A stretch of DNA of 64,000 nucleotides. It comes from Runella salmonicolor. GTDB taxonomy: Bacteria; Bacteroidota; Bacteroidia; Cytophagales; Spirosomataceae. The stretch covers positions 1 through 64,000 of the forward strand of contig NZ_JAMZEL010000004.1 in NCBI RefSeq assembly GCF_024158025.1. The letters run 5' to 3'. The stretch's first letter is position 1; each line of letters begins with the position of its first letter. Made by a program: the position numbers and the translations under genes. The notes under the pieces are model-generated. The model was not told the DNA's origin, did not search any database, and was given only the letters and a program-made list of their open reading frames with translations. Shown piece by piece: positions 58,472 through 64,000 of the stretch.

Positions 58472-61400
58472 CTACTGTATTTTTAAGATTTTTCGTCGAG
58501 CCATCTGGCCATCGCGCTCGGCATTTAGGAAGTACATGCCGGGGGCTAGGCTGCTGAAATCCAGCTCATCTTTGTTTGACGTGGTTTGTTGACGTAATAT
58601 AATTCGCCCCAAGCCATCAGTTACGGTCATCGAAACCGTCTTGCCCGTAGTACCGTCGATTTCGATGGTACAGCGAGCCTGAACTGGTACAGGATACACT
58701 TTTATCCACTCACTGCCGAGGGCAGGCTCTACGCCCAATACGGGGTCTACGATGAGCACAAACCGAGAGGTAGCAGGTCCGTTTCCGCAACCATTACTTA
58801 TGGATACCACGCTGTAAGTATTGGTTTTGCCGGGTCTGACGGTAAATTCATACGGTGTAGCAGATGTTGAGAAAGTAGTGTCCTTTGTTGAAAGACTATC
58901 CCGATACGTGATGTTCCAAGGGGTTTCGCCCGTGAAGGCAATGGCCAGTTTAGCACTTTCATTTTCATAGATTCTGGTCGGTCCTGAAATGGTAGCGGTC
59001 GGCAATTCCCGTACATTGATTTGAACAGGACTTAGTTTTCCTTTTATCGTAAAATTATTTCCTGCTACCGAAGCTAGACCCACAATTCTCAAATAGTAAG
59101 TGCCACCCGAAGTAGCATTTGGAATGGTAGCTCTAACGGGGCTGTTGTTTCCTTCTGTCGGAATGGTTTGGAAACTAGCATCATCCATTGTTTTAGAAAT
59201 CTGCACCCGGAATTGGGTACTGGAAGGGAAAAAGTCGGATGAGAAATAAGGAATCGTAAACGTTTGGCTAGCGCAAATGGTGGTAGCACTTGGATTTCCA
59301 ACATCAATGGTGGCAATTTTTACCTGCACAGAAGCACTGCCCGCGGGGGTTCCTTCCCCGCAGTTGTTGGTAATTTTTGTAACGTTATAAATGGTTGATT
59401 CAAGAGGATAAACTTGAATCGTTACGGGATTCTGGGGGGTTGTGAATGTTGAGCCGTTGGAAAGCGTATACGTCCAAGGGCCTTGTCCCGTAAAGGCAAT
59501 GGTTAAATTGCTGGGTTCTCCCTGTGTAATTGCGCCACCGCCCGTAAGGGTTGCACTAGGAAGCGGTTGAATCACCACCGTAATTTCCGCCCTTGGGCTT
59601 TCGCAAGTATTCGCACCAGTTTGTGTTACATAAAACTGGTAGGTTCCGGGCGTTTGGGTGGGTGGGATGTTAGGCGTATCTTGAGGTGTACCACCCGTTT
59701 TGTTAGTATTGTACCATTTTAATCTTTCTCCCGTTGCCTGAAGTGGCTGAGGCGTAGAATTTTGGCAACTTACTACTGGAATAGTACTCACAGTTGGTAG
59801 CGGAGTGGTACGAACGTTGACTTTGATCTCAGTACGTCCACCTCGGCAGCCGTCTAGCACTTGCAACACGGCAAAAGTTCCAACAAATCCTGCCTCGGTT
59901 GTAATCACAGGTGCATTGCCTGTTTCGTTGCTGTTGGGTAAAATCCACACCAAACTTTGTCCAGTACCTTCCAATTTAGCGTCCAATTGAACCGATGGGT
60001 CAAATTGGCAAAGCAGGTATTCTTGTTTTGGTACATTCGGAAAAGGAGGCAAAGGTTTGGTGGTAACCTGTATCTGAGTGCGTGGGCTTTCGCAATTGAA
60101 CTGGTTTGTCTGCGTTACATAAAAGTTTGCAGTTCCTACGTTACCTGTTGAAGGCGTAGGAGCAAGGCCTGACCCTGTACCGCCGGTGGGTTCATTGTAC
60201 CATCTCAAATTCTCGCCATTGGCCGACAAGGGTTGAGAATTGGCGGTATTGCAATAAAAGATTGGAGTGCTTGCACTTGGATTGCCAGGGGTTGGATTGA
60301 CCGTAACCACCAACTGCCCCCGGGGGCTTTCGCAGGTGAAGCTGTTGGTTTGTGAAACATAGAAACTCGTTTGACCTGGAGTCGTTGTAGATGGCGTTGG
60401 GGCTGCGGTGTTAGAAGTGCCTCCTGATGCGTTGGTGCCGTACCATTTCAGGGTGTTGCCCGCATCGGCAGAGGCATTTAAAGAAACTGCGGTAGCATTT
60501 TGACAATACTGAATAGGGTTTACGCCCGGCCTGCCGGGCGTGGGATTGATGGTAACCGTAATTTGTGCCCGTGGGCCTTCACAGTTAAATCCATTGGTTT
60601 GACTTACGTAATAATTAATTGCCCCTGCATTAGCGGTATTGGGGGTGGGCGCTGTTGTAGTGGCTGTACCACCCGTGGCAACCGTGTACCACTTGAGGCT
60701 ATTTCCAGTGGCAGTTAGTGGGCTGGCTCCGTAGGTTTGGCAATAGGGTGCTGGATTGGTGGTACTGGGAGCCAATGGCAATGGATTTGTAATTACGGCA
60801 ATTTGCGCCCGAGGGCTCTCACACCCTGCAAAACCTGAAACAGCATACAGCGTCTGGGAAACGTAAAAATTGGCCGTACCAACGGTGCCCGTGGATGGCG
60901 TGGGGGCTGTTCCGCTGGCCGAACCGCCCGAGGCGGCTGTGTACCAGTTCACGGTAGCACCCGAACCCGTATTGGCGGTTAAAGCCACTGCGGGGGCATT
61001 TTGACAATAAGAAACCGGAGAACTAACGCCCGGGGTAGGTGTTACATAAACCGTGGTGGTGATTTGAACTTTGGGACTTTCGCAGTTGGCGGGTGAGCCT
61101 GAAATTTGCGAAACATTATAAGTCGTAACTGCGGTACTTCCTACGTTGGTGGAAGGTGTGGGGGCGGTTGTTCCGATAAAGGAAGCTCCATTGTACCAGC
61201 GAAGCGTATTGCCGCTGCTCGCCGTCGCCGCTAGAGGGGTTGCGGAAGCATCTTTACAGTAAAGTACGGTGTTTGTTGCCACAGATGGCGCTGCGGGGAT
61301 AGCATTGATAATCACACTGATGGGAGCCCGTGAACTTTCACAGGTATTGCTTATTTGACTAACATAATAGGTCGTCGTGCCTACACTTGCAGTGGAGGGT

Positions 61401-62905
61401 GTTGGGGCGCTTGGGCTTGATGAGCCCCCTGAAGCGTTTGTTCCCCACCAGAGCAAGTTGGCACCGCCAGAAGCAGTAGCAAATAGCGGGCCTGCTCCTG
61501 TGTTAAGGCATAAGTTGACTGGTGAAGTGACCGACGGAGCGTTGGGGACAGCGTTTACTTGTACAATAACGCTGGTCCGAGGACTGCTTTCACAACCTGT
61601 TGTATTATTCTTTTGGGTAACATAATACGTTGTCTGGCCTGTTGAGGAAGTACTCGGAACGGTTGCCGTCGTTGAACCGCTCCCTCCCGAAGATAATGTT
61701 CCGTACCAAAGTAATGAATTCCCGCCCGAGGCGTTGACGTAATTGCCCAATGATGTGGCGGTTCTGTTTTGACATTCATTAATCGGTAATCCTACCGAAA
61801 TAGAAGGAGGAGCGGTGTAATTGACCGTAACCGTCACTTTGGTACGTGGCACAAACTCGCACCCAAACGAAGTGGCTTGCGTTACATAATATTCCGTAAC
61901 CGTAGTGCTGTTGACGTTGGTATTGGGAGTGGGAGCCCCGCCAAGCTGGGTTGAATTGTTGCTTGCGTACCATCTTATGGTATTGCCCGAGGTAGGGGTC
62001 GCACTTAATGCAGAACCAGACTGTCCTTGGCAATAAACAACGTTTGTGTTGGTGGCAGGGGCGGTTGCAGCCCGTTGATTTATGTTAACAGTGATGGTGG
62101 TGCGGTTACTTTCGCAACCATTTACCGTTTGACTCACGTAATAAAGTTGCGTTCCTGCTCCACCTGTATTGGGCGTGGGAGCGGTGGTACTTCCTGTTCC
62201 GCCTGACGAAGTGGTGTACCATTTCAAATTACTACCGTTTGCCGAAAGTGGCCCTGGCGTATCTCCCTGACAATAATTGAGGGTGCTTTGCGCAACGGTT
62301 GGGGGAGCGGTAAAAATGACATTGACGGTAATTTGGGTGCGGTTGCTTTCACAACCATTGACGGTTTGACTCACGTAATAAAACTGCGTTCCTGCACTAC
62401 CCGTATTTGGAGTGGGGGCGGTCGTATTTCCTGTTCCTCCCGAAGCAACGGTGTACCACTTTAGGTTACTCCCAGTAGCGCTTAACTGCGAAGCGGTAGC
62501 TCCCACGCAATAATTAACCGTCGTGGATGGAACCGTAGGGTTGGAAGGTGGGTTGCCTATCTGCAATGTTTGGGTGCTGGCAGCCGACGTGACCATTCCT
62601 GATATTACCCGAACTTTAAATCCGTTACCTGTGATATTGGGAAGGGTCGCCGAAACAGGGCTACTGGTACCAGTACCGATATTGATGGGAGACGCAAAAC
62701 TGCCCGCTGAGTTTGACAGCTGTACCGTAAACGTCGTAAGTGCACTGGTAAACGTCACTCTGATGCTTGCACTGGTACAAAAATCAGACGTTGGTACGTT
62801 TGAGGTATTATTCACGGTTACGTTCGTAATCTGCGCTGCGCCAGTAATTGCTAACCCACAGACCAGTAAAGTGGCACAGCTGAGAATAAGTAGTTGTTTT
62901 AACAT
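58472..62905 (-). CDS. Giant Ig-like repeat surface protein with T9SS C-terminal domain
   Basis: The 1477-aa secreted protein has a signal peptide (LILSCATLLVCGLAITGAAQ). From about 130 to 1130 twelve repeats of roughly 80 residues follow a YCQ...LxA...GNxLxWY...GG...APTPxT...YYVSQ...CESxR pattern, each with two Cys that could form an Ig-like disulfide. Two longer PKD/Ig-like modules come next (GEPSNLTIAFTGQGPWTYTL and ENESAKLAIAFTGETPWNITY). The end is a type A T9SS sorting domain (VYPVPVQARCTIEI, LDFSSLAPGMYFLN, ARRKILKIQ) for export and anchoring by the type IX system. It is probably an adhesin or matrix protein. Confidence 0.9.
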   Translation of the reverse strand: MLKQLLILSCATLLVCGLAITGAAQITNVTVNNTSNVPTSDFCTSASIRVTFTSALTTFTVQLSNSAGSFASPINIGTGTSSPVSATLPNITGNGFKVRVISGMVTSAASTQTLQIGNPPSNPTVPSTTVNYCVGATASQLSATGSNLKWYTVASGGTGNTTAPTPNTGSAGTQFYYVSQTVNGCESNRTQITVNVIFTAPPTVAQSTLNYCQGDTPGPLSANGSNLKWYTTSSGGTGSTTAPTPNTGGAGTQLYYVSQTVNGCESNRTTITVNINQRAATAPATNTNVVYCQGQSGSALSATPTSGNTIRWYASNNSTQLGGAPTPNTNVNSTTVTEYYVTQATSFGCEFVPRTKVTVTVNYTAPPSISVGLPINECQNRTATSLGNYVNASGGNSLLWYGTLSSGGSGSTTATVPSTSSTGQTTYYVTQKNNTTGCESSPRTSVIVQVNAVPNAPSVTSPVNLCLNTGAGPLFATASGGANLLWWGTNASGGSSSPSAPTPSTASVGTTTYYVSQISNTCESSRAPISVIINAIPAAPSVATNTVLYCKDASATPLAATASSGNTLRWYNGASFIGTTAPTPSTNVGSTAVTTYNVSQISGSPANCESPKVQITTTVYVTPTPGVSSPVSYCQNAPAVALTANTGSGATVNWYTAASGGSASGTAPTPSTGTVGTANFYVSQTLYAVSGFAGCESPRAQIAVITNPLPLAPSTTNPAPYCQTYGASPLTATGNSLKWYTVATGGTATTTAPTPNTANAGAINYYVSQTNGFNCEGPRAQITVTINPTPGRPGVNPIQYCQNATAVSLNASADAGNTLKWYGTNASGGTSNTAAPTPSTTTPGQTSFYVSQTNSFTCESPRGQLVVTVNPTPGNPSASTPIFYCNTANSQPLSANGENLRWYNEPTGGTGSGLAPTPSTGNVGTANFYVTQTNQFNCESPRTQIQVTTKPLPPFPNVPKQEYLLCQFDPSVQLDAKLEGTGQSLVWILPNSNETGNAPVITTEAGFVGTFAVLQVLDGCRGGRTEIKVNVRTTPLPTVSTIPVVSCQNSTPQPLQATGERLKWYNTNKTGGTPQDTPNIPPTQTPGTYQFYVTQTGANTCESPRAEITVVIQPLPSATLTGGGAITQGEPSNLTIAFTGQGPWTYTLSNGSTFTTPQNPVTIQVYPLESTIYNVTKITNNCGEGTPAGSASVQVKIATIDVGNPSATTICASQTFTIPYFSSDFFPSSTQFRVQISKTMDDASFQTIPTEGNNSPVRATIPNATSGGTYYLRIVGLASVAGNNFTIKGKLSPVQINVRELPTATISGPTRIYENESAKLAIAFTGETPWNITYRDSLSTKDTTFSTSATPYEFTVRPGKTNTYSVVSISNGCGNGPATSRFVLIVDPVLGVEPALGSEWIKVYPVPVQARCTIEIDGTTGKTVSMTVTDGLGRIILRQQTTSNKDELDFSSLAPGMYFLNAERDGQMARRKILKIQ

Positions 62906-62992
62906 AACTTAAATTAGAAATAGGTTTTTTTTGTAAAAAACGCTCAAAATTAGTGCTTTATTGAAAACAGTCCTCTTTTCTGACCACAAGAT

Positions 62993-64000
62993 TTATTTTC
63001 CGGTAATATCCATGGACTGATAAACATACTCGTGAATCCGTCGCCGAATCTTCTGCCGATTGATTTCATTGTTTTCGGCATTAGGGTGAACACGGTTGGA
63101 AAGAAACACAAAAACGAGGTCGTATTTAGGGTCTGCCCACACCATTGTGCCCGTAAAACCTGAATGCCCAAACGAGGCAGCGGAGGCGGAAGGAGCTACA
63201 TAATTGCTTTCTCCTTTGGTAGGAGCTTTGTCCCAACCAAGCCCCCTGTGGTGAGCCATATCGTACATTTTTGTGAACAATGGAACCGTTGCATCCTGAA
63301 AATAACGCCGGTCGCCGTAGAGCCCTTTTTGTAAATTCATCTGCATCAAAATCGCTAAATCATAGGCAGTGCTAAACAAACCCGCATGACCTGCCACGCC
63401 GCCATAGACCGCCGCCATCTGGTCATGTACCGTACCGCGCAAGAGCTGGTTGCGGTACGAAAAATCGCTTTCGGTAGGGGCGATTTGCGTTTCTGGAAAG
63501 CGTTCTAACGATTTAAAGCCTGTTTGCATCATGCCCAGAGGTTCGTAAAAATTTTGCTGCAAAAACTCGTCAAGTGGCTGATTGGTGACGCGTTCGACGA
63601 TTTTCTGTAACATTAAAATGCCTAAATCACTGTAAACAAAAGAATAACGACCTCCAGGCTCCCGCTTATTGTGGAGCGGAGATTGAATCACCCATTTCCA
63701 AACCGAATCTTTTAAGGCGGGTTTGGCAAATAACTTAGGCGCGATTTGCATTGAATATACACTGTCGCGCAGTGAACTGTAATATTCGGTCATCAGGCCA
63801 CCTCCTCCCGTTCTGGTTCGTTCCCAGAGTTTAGGATAAAAAGCCACCATCCCTGAGCGGTGCAGTAGCAAGTCCTCCAAAGTGATCTGAGATTTGTTTG
63901 TCCCCACTAACTCAGGCAAATAGTGTGCCGATTTCTGTTTTAGGTCAAGTACATTTTGTTCTTGCAGGTACATCACGGCCTGAAGGGTAGCTGCTACCTT
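62993..64000 (-). CDS. Serine hydrolase / class C beta-lactamase-like domain (partial at window edge)
   Basis: The frame is open to the right edge; the last bases add KVAATLQAV before the first Met, so the N-terminus lies outside. The visible 336 residues match the beta-lactamase/penicillin-binding serine hydrolase fold: the Lys of an SxxK motif is at the very edge (the Ser is off-window), the YxN-type position is RYSFVYSDLGILM, and HSGFTGT near the C-terminus replaces KTG. In Bacteroidota this domain is often fused behind a GH3 glycosidase; whether that is so here cannot be seen. Confidence 0.85.
   Translation of the reverse strand, partial: KVAATLQAVMYLQEQNVLDLKQKSAHYLPELVGTNKSQITLEDLLLHRSGMVAFYPKLWERTRTGGGGLMTEYYSSLRDSVYSMQIAPKLFAKPALKDSVWKWVIQSPLHNKREPGGRYSFVYSDLGILMLQKIVERVTNQPLDEFLQQNFYEPLGMMQTGFKSLERFPETQIAPTESDFSYRNQLLRGTVHDQMAAVYGGVAGHAGLFSTAYDLAILMQMNLQKGLYGDRRYFQDATVPLFTKMYDMAHHRGLGWDKAPTKGESNYVAPSASAASFGHSGFTGTMVWADPKYDLVFVFLSNRVHPNAENNEINRQKIRRRIHEYVYQSMDITGK

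Noticed and set aside
1..64000. CRISPR arrays, tRNA or rRNA genes, complete insertion sequences
   Set aside because: No regularly spaced repeats, cloverleaf-like sequences, rRNA segments or transposase genes were seen.

Overview
The window looks like a chromosomal segment of a Bacteroidota bacterium, probably of the Cytophagales (Runella/Spirosoma-like). This is inferred from full-length MacB/FtsX-type permeases of about 790 aa, one of them carrying a PadR-linked permease prefix domain, from a type IX secretion (T9SS) C-terminal signal, from a grasp-with-spasm peptide cluster, and from the near absence of Shine-Dalgarno sequences. No rRNA, tRNA, CRISPR array or complete insertion sequence was found.

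Left third (about 0.6-24.5 kb, plus an outlying piece at 50.7-52.9 kb): an efflux or envelope-transport regulon. Seven paralogous two-domain ABC permeases lie in a row on the minus strand with one PadR regulator, one ABC ATPase, one membrane-fusion adaptor and a divergent sigma54-type two-component system. A second ATPase with a TolC-like outer-membrane channel lies 29 kb away. Five intergenic sites share one architecture: two TGTCC-N6-GGACA-like dyads exactly 21 bp apart, followed 52-54 bp later (64 bp in one case) by a -24/-12 box (TGGCA-N7-TG-like). This joins both loci into one predicted sigma54 regulon, with the response regulator at 21771-23141 as the likely activator, probably of its own gene too.

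Middle (24.5-41.6 kb): housekeeping genes (DUF952, TerC, a metallopeptidase-like lipoprotein, alpha/beta hydrolase, clpX), then a RiPP cluster on the minus strand. In transcription order this is a GT-B glycosyltransferase, a C39-like protein, a DUF6624 protein, two GG-leader precursor peptides, a strong hairpin terminator, an ATP-grasp ligase (GwsG), a small unknown protein, the SPASM maturase (GwsS), a C39-peptidase ABC exporter and an HlyD adaptor. Most of it is strongly AT-rich, and the composition changes abruptly inside gwsS at the start of the SPASM domain. A further 50-aa precursor-like peptide gene (39123-39275) lies just upstream. An XRE regulator with a 9-bp tandem repeat ahead of it, Mn-type superoxide dismutase, tadA and an acyl carrier protein follow.

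Right third (41.7-64 kb): metabolism and envelope genes. These are glgB, pnuC-nadR, an M28 peptidase, a beta-barrel-like protein, a small haem-protein-like membrane protein, thiL, msrA, the ATPase-TolC pair, lgt, kynU, a thioredoxin-like protein, a large secreted protein, a 1477-aa T9SS-sorted Ig-repeat protein, and a serine hydrolase cut by the right edge.
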